A stretch of DNA of 64,000 bases from Dryococelus australis (Eukaryota > Arthropoda > Insecta > Phasmatodea > Phasmatidae): contig CM057000.1 in assembly GCA_029891345.1 (NCBI GenBank), positions 138,740,663-138,804,662 of the forward strand, in the 5' to 3' direction. The notes under the pieces are model-generated. The model was given only the letters and a program-made list of their open reading frames with translations, was not told the DNA's origin and did no database searches. The position numbers were made by a program, and so were the translations under genes. Shown piece by piece: positions 21,846 to 33,217 of the stretch. How positions within the stretch are numbered: position 1 is the first letter of the stretch; every line of letters begins with the position of its first letter.

Positions 21846-22425
21846 AGACTTCACACAATGCAAGATGCATTTCGCGCAAGATTTCGTATGAAATGTTTCG
21901 TACGAGAATGCCAACTAAATTTCTTTGCGAAACGAGTTCACACGCAGATAAATAAAGTGAATACTGTCTCGCATCAAAATTAGTTGATAGCCCTGGAGAG
22001 TACCAAACAGTCCTGATAATATAATACCAAATATGAAGTTTCTTACTTTAACAAGGTAGTTTTTTCAAAGCTATCCCTCCAAAAATAATTGTTTTCATTT
22101 TATTCTCAGAAAATTGTCTGAACTCCAATCGACGATCTAAAGTTATTTTCCAGCAATGTTTTATTTTCCTGTATTTCTCCTCGCGCTTCTCAGATTATGA
22201 TTTAGTTTTACTCTACGGTTGATGTTACAACAGGTCACATGACCAGCATACAAGGACCAATAGGATCACAACTTGCATCGCCTTGCACGAAAAAAAAGGA
22301 CCTGCTCTATCTTCTCAAGTTCGTGCAATATGTGCCTTGCACACAAACTTGTGCAAGAAATTCTCGTTCATGGTCGGCATCTCGCGCAAGTTTGGCACTC
22401 ATCGTGCATCGTGTGAAACCAACTA
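21846..22425. mobile_element. 580-bp element with TTCACACRATGCA inverted ends
   Basis: The left end has TTCACACAATGCAAGATGCA and GCGCAAGAT. The right end, on the minus strand, has TTCACACGATGCACGATGAG and TTGCGCGAGATG. The match runs about 45 bp with gaps. The interior holds further CGCAAG/CTTGCG-type motifs and no transposase. No unambiguous target duplication was found, so the superfamily is open. Confidence 0.55.
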
Positions 22426-22513
22426 AATCGGCGCAACAGCGTCGATGTCGTGCGGGCGGTTAGGACGAAATACGGACAAAATGATTACTTGCAAACTGGA
22501 GACTTTCCTACTA

Positions 22514-22889
22514 CAGTCTGTTCACTGTAAACCGAGCACTTGTGAAAGCCCTGGTAGAGATCTACTTGTATGCACACTGTGTATTCTTCCACTATATGTC
22601 AAATTACCATTACCATTGATCTCATCACTTTGATCGTTCGTCGGTCAAGTGAAACACAAAATTTTTTTATTGATAGGAAATATTTTACAAATTCGCCAAT
22701 TCTTACAATTATTTGCATTGAATAAAATCAGGAAACAATATAAATAATTTCAGTATTCAGAAATATTTACATGACACTTTTAATTCCGGTCACTTGCTAG
22801 TCGTTGTATCTGTTAAAATATGTGCACATTGAGGCAGTGACATTTTTCAAGCATTAATTTTAAAAGGGCTCAAGTAACCTTGAACAACA
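22514..22889 (+). mobile_element. MITE family AGGCTG, long form, diverged
   Basis: It starts with GTCTGTTCACTGTAAACCGA, carries the internal GAAAGCCCTGGTAGAGATCT and TCGGTCAAGTGAAAC blocks, and ends AAGTAACCTTGAACAAC. At about 376 bp it is shorter and more diverged than the other long-form copies. Confidence 0.7.
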
Positions 22890-22943
22890 TATGATTTTTA
22901 TCAACAATAAGAGTCAACCCAAACAGCGAAACTAAGCGTGGCA

Positions 22944-23240
22944 TCCTACTATATAAGTAGACGATCTCTGTCCGTCTTTAATACCTATAAGTCCCTCGAA
23001 ACTCAACAGAAGTTCTTAAAATTTTGCAGGGCGAATCCTCGGTGTAAAATTCAAGTCAAGTTCGAGTTTCAGCAAGATCAGATTACGCAACCATTACCGT
23101 ATACCCTAAAAACTCCTTTTTTAAATACTTTTTTTCCTACGAAGTTTTGTATTAATGCATACAGAATATTGTATAGAGATAAGAAGGTAATGGAATATCA
23201 TTTTCGTTTACTTTAAATGTCTCGCTTCCATGATGAGTTA
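22944..23240 (+). mobile_element. Possible Helitron-like 5' part
   Basis: A|TCCTACTATATAAGTAGACG followed by TCTGTCCGTCTTTAATACCT and CTCAACAGAAGTTCTTAAAA then TTTTGCAGG resembles the start of Lep1/Helitron-like short elements. No CTRR|T end was identified, so the 3' side may be lost or replaced by the array at 23244. Confidence 0.35.
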
Positions 23241-23243
23241 ATT

Positions 23244-23460
23244 AAGTGTGGCCACAGTGGCTCAGTGGATAGAGCGATTCTAAGTGGTGCCTTAGTGGCT
23301 CAGTCGATAGAACTATATCAAGTGGGGCCACAGTGGTCAAGTGTGTGTATATATATACATATATCAAATGGGGCTTTACTAACTCGGTGGATAGATAGAT
23401 TCCAAGTGGGGCTTTAGTGGCTCAGTGGATAACACCATGTTAAGTGGGGCCGCAGTGTAT
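23244..23460 (+). repeat. 38-bp tandem array resembling tRNA A-box segments
   Basis: Units start at 23244, 23282, 23320, 23366, 23404 and 23442. Five spacings are 38, 38, 46, 38 and 38 bp; the 46-bp unit carries a TA-rich insertion. A typical unit is AAGTGGGGCTTTAGTGGCTC plus AGTGGATAGAGCGATTCT. AGTGGCTCAGTGGATAGAGC is a textbook tRNA 5' half with the A box TGGCTCAGTGGA. No B box is present, so it looks like amplification of a SINE or tRNA head. Confidence 0.85.
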
Positions 23461-23495
23461 CTATTAGAAAGATTTCCGATGCCATCAGTTTTCAC

Positions 23496-23786
23496 ATTAG
23501 CTGAGATTACTAAGGTGTAGCGCTCGGACGCAGGTGAGCTAGGTTTGAAACTCTGTCTAACTTGTAAAATTTGTTTATAGAAGCCCAAACTGTTTAATGT
23601 ACGTGTAGGCAAACAAATCTTTAGTTGCATTAACCAAATCTTACAGTTTGAGGCAACCAAATGAGAACAACAAAATAATTTGTTTTCAGCAACAAAATAT
23701 TTCATTGCCCCTATACAAACAAATAATTAGGTTGAACCAAACAAGTCTTGTTTGGTTCAACAAAACCTTTTTCTCTGTGGATGGTT
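23496..23786 (-). repeat. Repeat family F, half copy
   Basis: It matches the right half of the element at 45406-46172: CATTAGCTGAGATTACTAA, GCAACCAAATGAGAACAACA, TTTGTTTTCAGCAACAAAAT, and the terminal AAAACCTTTTTCTC. The left half is absent. Strand is nominal. Confidence 0.65.
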
Positions 23787-23858
23787 ACGGACAATGATAA
23801 TTTATAAAGATTAATTTTAAAAATACGTGCATTACCGTGAATAACCTTTACCTTGTAC

Positions 23859-23860
<2 letters not shown>

Positions 23861-23903
<43 letters not shown>
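23861..23903 (+). repeat. (CT)21 microsatellite
   Basis: An uninterrupted CT run of about 42 bases. Confidence 0.97.
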
Positions 23904-23907
<4 letters not shown>

Positions 23908-23945
23908 AAACAACTCAATACGTGTCACATTGAAAGCGACTATAA

Positions 23946-24180
23946 TCCATATTCACGGTTAGTTCACACGTTTCTGAAGCCCTGCTCAAGTTCTACTTCC
24001 ACGATATTCTTCCGCCTCGTGTAAACTAAGCTTAACTAAGTCTAGCAAAGGACACCAAAGTGCGCACTAAGTTGTTGTATACAGCATATTTAGTAAATAA
24101 CTAAACACGTCATACATCATGGGATAATTTTTCAGAGGTGCATAAAGAGCTTAATCGCGAGGTCATTTAGATTCCTTTTT
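23946..24180 (+). repeat. Repeat family C, internally shortened
   Basis: ATTCACGGTTAGTTCACACG, TCTGAAGCCCTGCTCAAGTT and TTCCGCCTCGTGTAAACTAA, then AAACACGTCATACATCATGG and GGATAATTTTTCAGAGGTGC, match the copies at 11612 and 39368. The middle portion is deleted. Confidence 0.6.
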
Positions 24181-24224
24181 TATTTCAATAATTATTTTAT
24201 TAAACTGATATATAGTGATGATGG

Positions 24225-24335
24225 GACGAGGAGGGGGGGGGGGGCATCCAACTGGCTGACGCCAACAAAGATGGCGGACTGCACCGACCAAGATGGCTGC
24301 TGACCGCGCCTGCCAAGATGGCGGACGAATCCTGG
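24225..24335 (+). promoter_or_regulatory. Three AAGATGGCGG/CTG motifs (YY1-like) in tandem
   Basis: AAGATGG starts at 24268, 24290 and 24314, within imperfect 22-24-bp tandem units ending GCGGAC or GCTGCT. The sequence matches the YY1/Pho-type core AANATGGCGGC well. The block is GC-rich in A+T-rich surroundings and preceded by a G run. Function is unproven; it may be a simple minisatellite. Confidence 0.35.
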
Positions 24336-24429
24336 ATCCTGATGCATGATTCATGTCCAAAAAGGAACTTTTTATATTTACTCAACTGCTTCAATTTTAT
24401 CGTACTCATATTATTGTTCGCAATAAACT

Positions 24430-24660
24430 GATTTTGAAGTCACCGTGAATATTTTTACGACAGCTGGGAGAGGGACGTCGTTATGGGCATATGTACTAGT
24501 ATATGACCTTCCGTCAAAAATATTCCATAAATTTTACACCCAATTAGATACATTTACATATTAGACTCTCTGAAACTGCCCGCATGTAAGACAACTCCAT
24601 TTATGGACTATAACAAGGTTTCGCAGTGTGTGCATTCCTGAAACATAAATTCGAGTACGT
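24430..24660. other. No gene recognised
   Basis: Unique-looking DNA between the YY1-like block and the TA microsatellite. Confidence 0.4.
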
Positions 24661-24668
24661 ATGTGTGT

Positions 24669-24685
24669 ATATTATATATATATAT

Positions 24686-24777
<92 letters not shown>
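24669..24777. repeat. (TA)n microsatellite
   Basis: About 100 bases of TA with a few GT interruptions. The Ile/Tyr-rich frames on both strands are artefacts of it. Confidence 0.97.
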
Positions 24778-24778
<1 letters not shown>

Positions 24779-24779
24779 G

Positions 24780-26280
24780 CGATTATTGACACCGTTTACG
24801 GTTTTCGATTTTAAAATCGCCATCATTTAGCGAAAAATAAATAATATAAAACGACATAAACAATACAAACAATAAATGTGCCAAAGCTTATTTTCTAAAA
24901 TTAAAGTAATAATATTATCTACAACTCTATTCTATATAAAATAATATAACTTGAAAGAAAATTACTCTTCTTAGAAAACATTTACTGCCGGAAAAGAACT
25001 TAATTTCGATTTTGGTTTTGTTATAAATTTTTACGAAGTAAAATTTTATAAATTTTTGAACAATTATTATTGCATATAAACTAACCTTGAGGCTTACATA
25101 ATTTATTATTTGAAAAACAGTAAACAACATTTTATTCGAAAACTATACTCTGTGTTAAATGTTGCTATATGTATTTGTTTTGTTAATTCAAACATAGTAA
25201 ATAAAAAAAACGCTACTGAAAAAAAGTTTTTGTAATTCGGTTTTTGATTTTGCATTTTAGAAATTCACGCACAGAAACTCCTTTCCATAGGTCTAAAGAC
25301 ATCTAATTCTCGTAATGTGCTTTAAACCTCTCATAAGCAATTTTCACGTTGTAATTGTTACGGTTTTTCGAACTAGGGATGCTTTAAAGTATACATAATA
25401 TATTTAAAATGGATTGTGTCATTCGAACAAAAAATATTTACAACACATTTAATGCGCCTCCCAACAACTTCCAGAGCTGGAATTTTGATGTAAAATTGTT
25501 ATAATTACTTTCCAAATGTCGAACTGACAAAATTGCAAAAATTACTACTATTTACTCCATGTTTCTATCAGCTACGCTCTTGCAATTCATACTTACACAT
25601 GTGAAAGAATTGGCTCCTTGAAATGATTCGGTTGTTGTCTAAGATGCTTGAAAAGCGACAGTAAATATAAATAGTTTTATCCTAAAAAATTTCCCTAGGT
25701 TTATTAACTCTGCATAAATATTTTACGTGTACACTAATGGGGACAAATTAAACTTTTTTTTCTCTCGCAGATCATACCACAGCACTGTTATTTCAAGGCA
25801 GTCGCACTGCACACTAGTGCAATTATAAATAATTTTTATGAGCGAGCCACAATCGCTCGCAGGCTCGCCCGCTTTGTTGGTCGCTCCAACTACTTCAACC
25901 GGAATGGCATCCCATTTGCAGAAACTGCCGCCGCAAAATAGCGCGCCAATTTATTTTGCCGAATTTAATGGCCAGCATGCGGCGGATTCCATCGACTCAA
26001 ACACAAACACACGCACACGCACATGCAGCGCCCACACGAGCGTTTCGGTGACCAATTAAATTAAGTAAAAGCCAGCGCAGTGAATCAAACAGCCTGGGAA
26101 ACTACCGAGTGCTAGCTTCTAGTTTTAACACAGCAGTGGTACAGGATCACACGTCGCAGCGGTGGAAGGAACCACTGGTTCTTAACCCGGAGACGCAAAT
26201 AGTTCGCAATTTTAGACGTGTGTGTTTTTTTAACTGACAGTTCAACTAACTACTGTGGGAAATAATTCAAGCAACATTCA
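24780..26280. other. No gene; A+T-rich then mixed DNA
   Basis: Strongly A+T-rich to about 25830, then a mixed patch (25838-26060) with Cys/Ser-rich short frames and CG dinucleotides. Nothing is supportable as a gene. Confidence 0.45.
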
Positions 26281-26289
26281 TTTAGTGAA

Positions 26290-26638
26290 GGCAGGGCAGT
26301 TGATTGTAATCCGGATCGGGGGGTCGGACATTAAAGAGGACTCCATAGTATAATATTACCTGCAAAATCAGTGGGTGAGTGAAGAGATTTGTTGCAGCTG
26401 TTAACGTCGGGGTCTTGAGATCCGGCGAAGGTGGATGAGAGGAGAGTGGACCAGCGCCGGAGTTCAAGGGCGGGGGAAACGGGAGATCCCCGAGAAAACC
26501 CCCCCCGCGGACCAGCGGTAACGTCCGGCACGATTGCCAAATGGGGAAAAACCCGGAAGCGACCCAGCCGGGAGTGGAACTTGATTCGCCTGGGTTAGAG
26601 GCGAGTAGTCCAGCCGCCACACCACCGCGGCCCCTTGT
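26290..26638 (-). repeat. tRNA-derived SINE
   Basis: The minus-strand head is GGGGCCGCGGTGGTGTGGCG, with an A-box-like TGGTGTGGCGG. The B-box region is altered (CAAGTTCCACTCCC). The body has CGGGTTTTTCCCC, GGTTTTCTCGGGGATCTCCC and CTCCGGCGCTGGTCC, as in the SINEs at 6491 and 12545. The tail near 26390 has CAAATCTCTTCACTC, matching the first copy. Confidence 0.7.
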
Positions 26639-26639
26639 G

Positions 26640-27005
26640 GGAATTGTTGCAAATAACACTTTTAGGGTATTTATGCGGAGATTCTTCATGGAAAAAAAGA
26701 GAAAAATAATAAGCGAAATGTGTAGTTTAAACCATTGGCTTTCATCGCGTATAATAAAATGCTACTGTTACATGGAGTCGCTTGATAAAATTCAACTTCC
26801 CTGGAATGCATCTCACTGTTTTGGGAGGGCCCGTCGCAATTCTTCCTTATGACTAGACGCTTCCTTGAGGCGTTAAAAAAATTATTTGCTACGGATTGGC
26901 TACAGTTGTTTCGCATGTACAATCTCTAATGACGCGGGGTGGCTAAAGGGGAACTAGGTGCGCTCATCACATGCCTCATCACTATGTGCAAGGCACTGAA
27001 CTGCC
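26640..27005. other. No gene recognised
   Basis: Unique-looking DNA with short frames and no motif. Confidence 0.4.
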
Positions 27006-27010
27006 CTGTA

Positions 27011-27390
27011 CACCGTAAAAAATAATGCGAAAATTACCTGACTAGCGTAAGGTAATATTCGCAAACTTGTGTGGGAAACATAGTTTTCCTTACGAGTAAG
27101 AAAATATTACCGCGCTCTGGAGTAAAATTCACGTACATGGTAGTGGAAAATCACATATATGGATGGGAAAATTACATTACGACGTGTGGATCTCCTCGTC
27201 CATTTCTAGCTATTTGATTATTGTATTCTATACATATATTTGCCTTAAAATCAATTTTTCTTGCTTAGTCATACAATCAGTCCAACGTGGCTCTTAATAT
27301 GTAAGGTATAATAACCGCACTCTGGAGTAAAATTCACGTACATGGCAGTGGAAAATCCCATAAATGGAAGAGAAAATTACATTACGACGC
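27011..27390 (+). repeat. Repeat with two 77-bp direct repeats, 205 bp apart
   Basis: Copies at 27109-27185 and 27314-27390 share TCTGGAGTAAAATTCACGTA and GAAAATTACATTACGACG with few differences. The block begins with CACCGTAAAAAATAATGCG, like the ends of other MITE-like families here. The spacing suggests a tandem unit of about 205 bp with one and a half copies. Confidence 0.7.
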
Positions 27391-27613
27391 ATTCAATTCT
27401 TCAGCATTGTCTCGGCAGATAAGTGGGAGGACGGGCGGAAGAAACAATAATTTAACACGCTAGTATTCAGTGATACTCTCATATCGTGTTGTAATGTATA
27501 GCGGATCGGCCTATCGTGATAGAGGATCATAGTTAGCTCCCACTCACCAGCAAGTGTCGAGGATTTTAGAGTTGATATTTCGGTTATTATTCGTCAGCGG
27601 ACGTAGGTAATAG

Positions 27614-27847
27614 AGGCAGTTCACGATAAAGTGAGCACTTTTTAAGGCCCTCGCAACAGGCATTAAAAGCTGATAAATAAATCTTATTGCAGCCTAAGGC
27701 TTTAGATTTCGATGGGGTGAAATGTATACACTGTGTTTATTGGTCACATTGCAATGTTTATACTAAAAAGCAGCAGGGATATGGAAAGTGGATGAAAGGA
27801 AACATTTATAAGGGCCTTAAAAAGTGCTCACTTTATCGTGAACAGCC
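27614..27847 (-). mobile_element. MITE family AGGCTG, short form
   Basis: The ends are AGGCAGTTCACGATAAAGTG and, on the minus strand, AGGCTGTTCACGATAAAGTG. The interior (TTATTGCAGCCTAAGGCTTT) matches the reverse complement of the copy at 7457. Length 234 bp. A 71-codon frame across it is meaningless. Confidence 0.85.
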
Positions 27848-27849
27848 TA

Positions 27850-29370
27850 TAGCGATGGATGGAAAGTCGTGTCATATCTCAAAGTCGAATAAAAAGTCTT
27901 AAGTAACCATTTTTGATAACTTTCATTTATTTATTTCGCTTTCTGTTTCTTTGACGCATCGAAGTATAAAACTAAGCAGATTTGTAAAGTATTTTCTTTC
28001 TTAAAAATTTACAATTTCATTTGACCGACATATAGAACTTGTAAAAGCGATAGTATAGCGATTACGTGTTACGTGTCAGCGTCAACTGGTTAGTAAGAAA
28101 TCAGATAAAAGTTGTCCGCGTGAAATTAAAAGTCTCTGCCTCGGAGGAAAAATAAACTGATGGCGAGTTTGATATTTCAGTAAATTTGTTTCGTTAAACA
28201 CTACTACGAGTTCACAGGATGTGTGTGTAAATACACATCCGCATACACCTTTTAAAGTAAGTTCTTAACAATTTGGCCATTTGACTGCAGGCACAGATGA
28301 ACGCGTTCGCACCAGTCTTGTCACTCTGGAAGATTGTCTCGACGCGGTCTTGACGTGACGACGTAATTCTACCTGAAACAAAATTAAAACTTGTTTTTCC
28401 TATTTATGGAGACATTTGGGACACCCGTACATACACTATACCATATAAATATTACGCATATAGGTATATACTGCACGTACAGGTACCACACACCCGAGGA
28501 CGACTTTGTCTACCTGAAATATAGATTTTCAGATATATATATATTGCTCTGGAATAAAGAAAGTAATTAATTTTAAACTTTGCAAGTGACGCGAAAAAGT
28601 AGTAAACTTTATTAAAAATATGACTTACGAAAACACTTCATTAATGATCTGTTGCTTTAGAGAGAGAGAGGGTGTGTTTTTTTTTTTTTTTTTTCGACAG
28701 CGTAGAATTTAATTTCAGCTCGCAAGTCTCTGGAACAGGATGAAAGAAAACTAGTTCTTGATTGAATTCGTCTGTCATGTATGTTAAAAACTTATAATAA
28801 TTTTTAATTGGAATTTCAACCACAGATGCGATAACGAAATTGTCGCCGAAGTGAGTGGTTGAGATGAACTATCACGGTAAAAGTTCAATTCAATAGATTT
28901 ACCACAGTTTCGTGGAGTAGAAGTCGTGCCATAGTATAGTCTTGAAAGAAGATTAGGCATACATTAAACGAAGAAACCTTTCTTTTCTCTTTTTATTATA
29001 TATTACATTACTTTATTTATCATAAGTCATTACAAAAAATAGTGTTACAATATGAAATAAAGACAAACTTTTGTTAATTTTCTTGAAGAAATTAACTTAT
29101 AACCATCATCTTCCTAAGGCCAGAAGGCGAGTGGCCATCAAAGCTGTTTTTTTTTTTCATGGAAGAGGCTAATAGAAGAAAATATACTCGATGCCCTGAA
29201 TAATCGAGGCTTGTAAAGCTGTGCTATTGGTAACCCTGGTTATGTTATATAATACTGTATGAGACGTATAAATGTGTGCTGAATGGAATGTTAAATCTAG
29301 TTACTTAATAACGTCACTTGCCTACCGCTGCTCAGCCTATGTACTGTCAAATATTGCTATGCGTAACCTA
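27850..29370. other. No gene; a small perfect hairpin
   Basis: A+T-rich sequence. GGATGTGTGTGTAAATACAC then ATCC at about 28218-28241 forms a short hairpin. A (GA)n run followed by a T run lies at about 28660-28695. No gene is supportable. Confidence 0.45.
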
Positions 29371-29375
29371 AGTAA

Positions 29376-29804
29376 AAGCTGTTCACGGTAAAATAAGCAC
29401 TTTAAAGCTCTGTTTAAGATCTACTTTTATACACGTTGTGTATTATCACGCCTTACGGAAAATTAACACTGTTATGGGCCCCATCACTTTATTCGTGTGT
29501 CGGTCAAGTGAAACTCTGAAATTATTAGAAAAGTAAATATTTCACAAGCATGCTCTGTTTTACACTTCGATACATTAACAAAAAGTGCAAAGCGAAAGAC
29601 ATATTTGAAGTTATTACAAATGTTTATTTGACTTTTTTTTTACCTGACTTTAAGATATGGAACTATTTTCCCTCCATCGTTACCAATTTTACTGGGCGAA
29701 TGTCACTCAGTGGGCCCGTGAAAATATATGCAGGCAGGGGCACATACTTTAGTGACTTTTTCTAAGGTTCGTTTCAAATGTGCTCACTTTATCGTGAACA
29801 GCCT
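29376..29804 (+). mobile_element. MITE family AGGCTG, long form
   Basis: It starts AGCTGTTCACGGTAAAATAA and ends ACTTTATCGTGAACAGCCTT. Internal blocks are shared with other long copies: TTTAAGATCTACTTTTATAC, GTCGGTCAAGTGAAACTC and CATCGTTACCAATTTTACTG. Length is 429 bp. Non-coding; the 71-codon frame inside is incidental. Confidence 0.85.
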
Positions 29805-32585
29805 TTGTTTATCTTGTGAAGGGTGTGTTACCGTAGATCCACTGTGTGGAGTCTGTATTTAATGGCCCCGTAGTTGTGCGCCAATTCTGAATATGTAGTG
29901 TGACTACTGTACCATAATAGTGTATATATGGGCCCTACACTTCTCAAACGCCAATTCTGAGAGGAGGATGGAGGATTATTGTGGCATGATTTGGTGTGGT
30001 TTGGCTGAACCGATGTGATAAATATGTTTTACTTAATCGACACAGTCACTACGTTATAGAGCCAATTCTGTTATGGTGCTCATTTTCTGACGCACCACAC
30101 TTAATATGCACCACGACTGGTTATTCAAACTTCCTGCGGTGAAGAATTAAATCCAAACTGAATTTAACTTCTCGTACGAAATTATGCATCGTAAAATTAT
30201 TTCTACTTAATTATAACACACAATTTTAATATCAGCAGAATGACAACAAAGAACCATAACTAATAAACTAATAAAATCATAACTTCTACTCTTCGGAATT
30301 GAAATTAATTTTACCACAAATTAATATGTAACTCTTAAAAACATATTATAGAACAACAATTAACTTTAAATCCTACGAAAATACATTGTTAAGCGAGTAT
30401 TTACATTTTCCAACCAACTCACCAACAAATGGTGATTAATATTAACGTGGACATATATGAAGATCAACAAGTTGAATATTAATACTTAATCTTGATAATA
30501 TTTCCTTGTTGATTGGGCACCACTTTAGTGAGTTAAGTTATTTTGGTTGATTCAAATTCAAAATACTTATTACCATTAATTGGTATTACCAGTTACTAAA
30601 AGCATAACTGAAACTATTCTTACCAGCATATCATTTCATAAAATAATGATACACTCTTCTATAAAGAACTTCTGGAAGTATAGCTCAATTTATACAGTTT
30701 CTCATCATCAGAACATTAAGACCTCTTTATATAGTCTAACTATAACTCACTGTATTATACATTGCTGATATATTTCACATTTCTTCCAGAACTCACTGTA
30801 TATCTTAATTATTGATATTTCTCGAAACATTTCTCTACCAAATATTTAAGGATAAAGACTTAATTATTCTTCTCTTTCAATATTTTTTGTTCATAGTAGC
30901 CTTGGTTAAAGAGTTATCGGTTTGTTTAAATTAACCTACTATGATATTTACTCTAAGCAGCAGCATAGGCTAAAAAAAGCTAATGCAATAGCATACATAA
31001 GTTTAGGTGTAGCTTTCATTAAATTAAGACATACCATGATTTATGTAATGGTTTTTATAATTGATAGGGATCTGCAGGATAACCATATTCAATTTTACAC
31101 CCTCCCTACAACCTTCACTGTTCATGCGCAAATTAATTATATTATTTAGGGATTTTAATAATCATATCGTGGTCACATTTTCCCCACTCATCAAACGAAG
31201 ACACTATTTACGACACACTTAATATCTCCCGAAAAACATATTCTGCTAATATCTTCGAAAATTGTATTTACGAGCACAGTGTGTAATCAGGTATACAAAT
31301 AATTACATTTAAAATAGGAAATACGATATCATAGTTACAAATTTTGGTGCTGTGAAACTAATGCACGAGCTTTAAGAACGAATTTTAAAAATATTACATC
31401 TTGTGATTTTTGTTTACAGGTCATAGACATACAGAAAATATGAAAAATAAATATCATCCCTACTGTGACATTTACTACTAAAAACGCTCTCACAGCAATG
31501 GATAGGTTGACCGGACATTTACCTGTGTGGCCTGCAGTAAAACACATCAAATATATTTTAAATCATTATTTATTAAATACTTGCACTCATCGGTTTGGAG
31601 GCTAGTTCTTACCTTGACTAGAAGAACAACTGACTGTACGATTCTACCTCAGGTTAAGTTTTCAAACCAAAGTATGCAAATAAGCAGTGTCGAGATGGTT
31701 TAGCCATTAAACTAGAACATCAATGCCCAAAAATAACTTACTACACTTATATTGTTCAATAAGTTTCGTGTTAGCAATAATACTACCTTTATTTACGATT
31801 AAATACATAAAAGACTTATAATGGCACAACGTGGTAAATCGACTATACACTTGCACTATATTTCCTGAAAGTGAAAGCAGGGTATTACTTCTACAAGCCA
31901 ATAAAATAGTCAGTCATTCACAGAAGAGCCTCCACAGAAACACAATGTAATGAAAATTTCATAAAATACGTAATATATGCTGGATATCATAATGCAGTTC
32001 TCTTGGTAATTTATTGTTTTTTTTTTTCACTGTCGACGGGGGAGGAGGTATTTTGAATTCCTTCACAAAGAAAGACTATAATTCCAGATTTGGGTATGTG
32101 CATATCTTATTAAAGGGACTCGCCCACCTGTTTTCAGCGTTTGAGCAATAAGGTCTACACTGCTACGCGCATAAAGTGCAACATCGCCCCTAAGCTCAAG
32201 GCTCTGAACAGTTGGGAATTTTTCCGTCGTGCCGTGTGTACCTGTGCGACATTAAGTAGTGAAAATATAATTTTATTGGTGGAACATCTGTAGCAAGGTT
32301 CATTGCATGCTACTCGAGCACGTTTGATTATATTTGACACGAATATTTTGTGATACAGCGTTTAGAAGATGCGCCTTCTTTTTTTAAGCTGCTTCGCAGT
32401 TATCCGAAATTGTGTTTAGAATGTTCGTAACGTTTGGATACAAGTGAGTGGCTTAGATCGACGACTTGTGTGTTAATTTCGTATATCAGCACATTAGGCG
32501 TACGCACAATAGTTTCGAGAAAAAAAAACGCAGGATTTCAGACACTCTGCAAAGCACTTCAAGATCAGGTGGTCGAACCCCTAAA
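29805..32585. other. No gene; very A+T-rich DNA
   Basis: About 2.8 kb, strongly A+T-rich between 30120 and 31900. The sequence CCAATTCTG recurs at about 29950 and 30062 without a regular unit. Short frames have no motif. Intron or intergenic DNA. Confidence 0.5.
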
Positions 32586-32589
32586 GTAT

Positions 32590-32765
32590 AGGCTATTGGC
32601 GGTAAAGTGAGCACTTTAGAAAACCCTTTCATTTTGAATAATAGTCATTAAATATTATTTTATTTTAGCCTCAGACGTTTAACATCCGAGCGCGGTGGAA
32701 TATATAAGGTGAGTCGCCCGCGCCTATTTTTATGCATATGTGCAACCCGCAAATAAAATTACCCT
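32590..32765 (-). mobile_element. MITE family AGGCTG, short form, truncated
   Basis: AGGCTATTGGCGGTAAAGTG and TATTTTAGCCTCAGACGTTT match the short form in minus sense. The far end is missing; the sequence runs into the long-form copy at 32771. Confidence 0.65.
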
Positions 32766-32770
32766 TCTAT

Positions 32771-33192
32771 AGGCTGTTCACGGTAAAATGAGCACTTTTG
32801 AAAGCCCTGCTTAAGATCTACTTGTATACAAGTTGTGTCTGCTTCCGCCCCATGTAAAATTAACGTTACCATGGGCCTCATCACTTTATTCATGCGTCGG
32901 TCAAGTGAAACTTCGAAATTATTACAAAAGTAAATATTTAGCAAATCTTCTCATTTTTACACTTCGATACATTAAAATTAAATGAAAGTGAAATTAATAA
33001 TTTTAATTATCACAAATAATTAACATTACACTTTTTATTCGACGTTAAGATATGGAACTACTTTCCATTCATCGTTACCAACTTTACTGGGCGCATAACA
33101 CTCAGTTCGCCTGTTAAAATATATTCAGGTATGAGCAGTAACATTTTTCTAATGTTGATACCAGAAGTGCTCACTTTGTAGTGAACAGCCTT
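32771..33192 (+). mobile_element. MITE family AGGCTG, long form
   Basis: The best-preserved long-form copy. AGGCTGTTCACGGTAAAATG at the start and, on the minus strand, AAGGCTGTTCACTACAAAGT at the end. Internal blocks: AAGCCCTGCTTAAGATCTAC, GTCGGTCAAGTGAAACTTCG, TTCGACGTTAAGATATGGAA and TACCAACTTTACTGGGCGC. TA lies at each flank. Confidence 0.88.
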
Positions 33193-33217
33193 TAACAAAT
33201 ATATCCTTCGGTGTAAA

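Noticed and set aside
24608-24826. Ile/Tyr repeat proteins on both strands
   Set aside because: Direct translation of a TA microsatellite.
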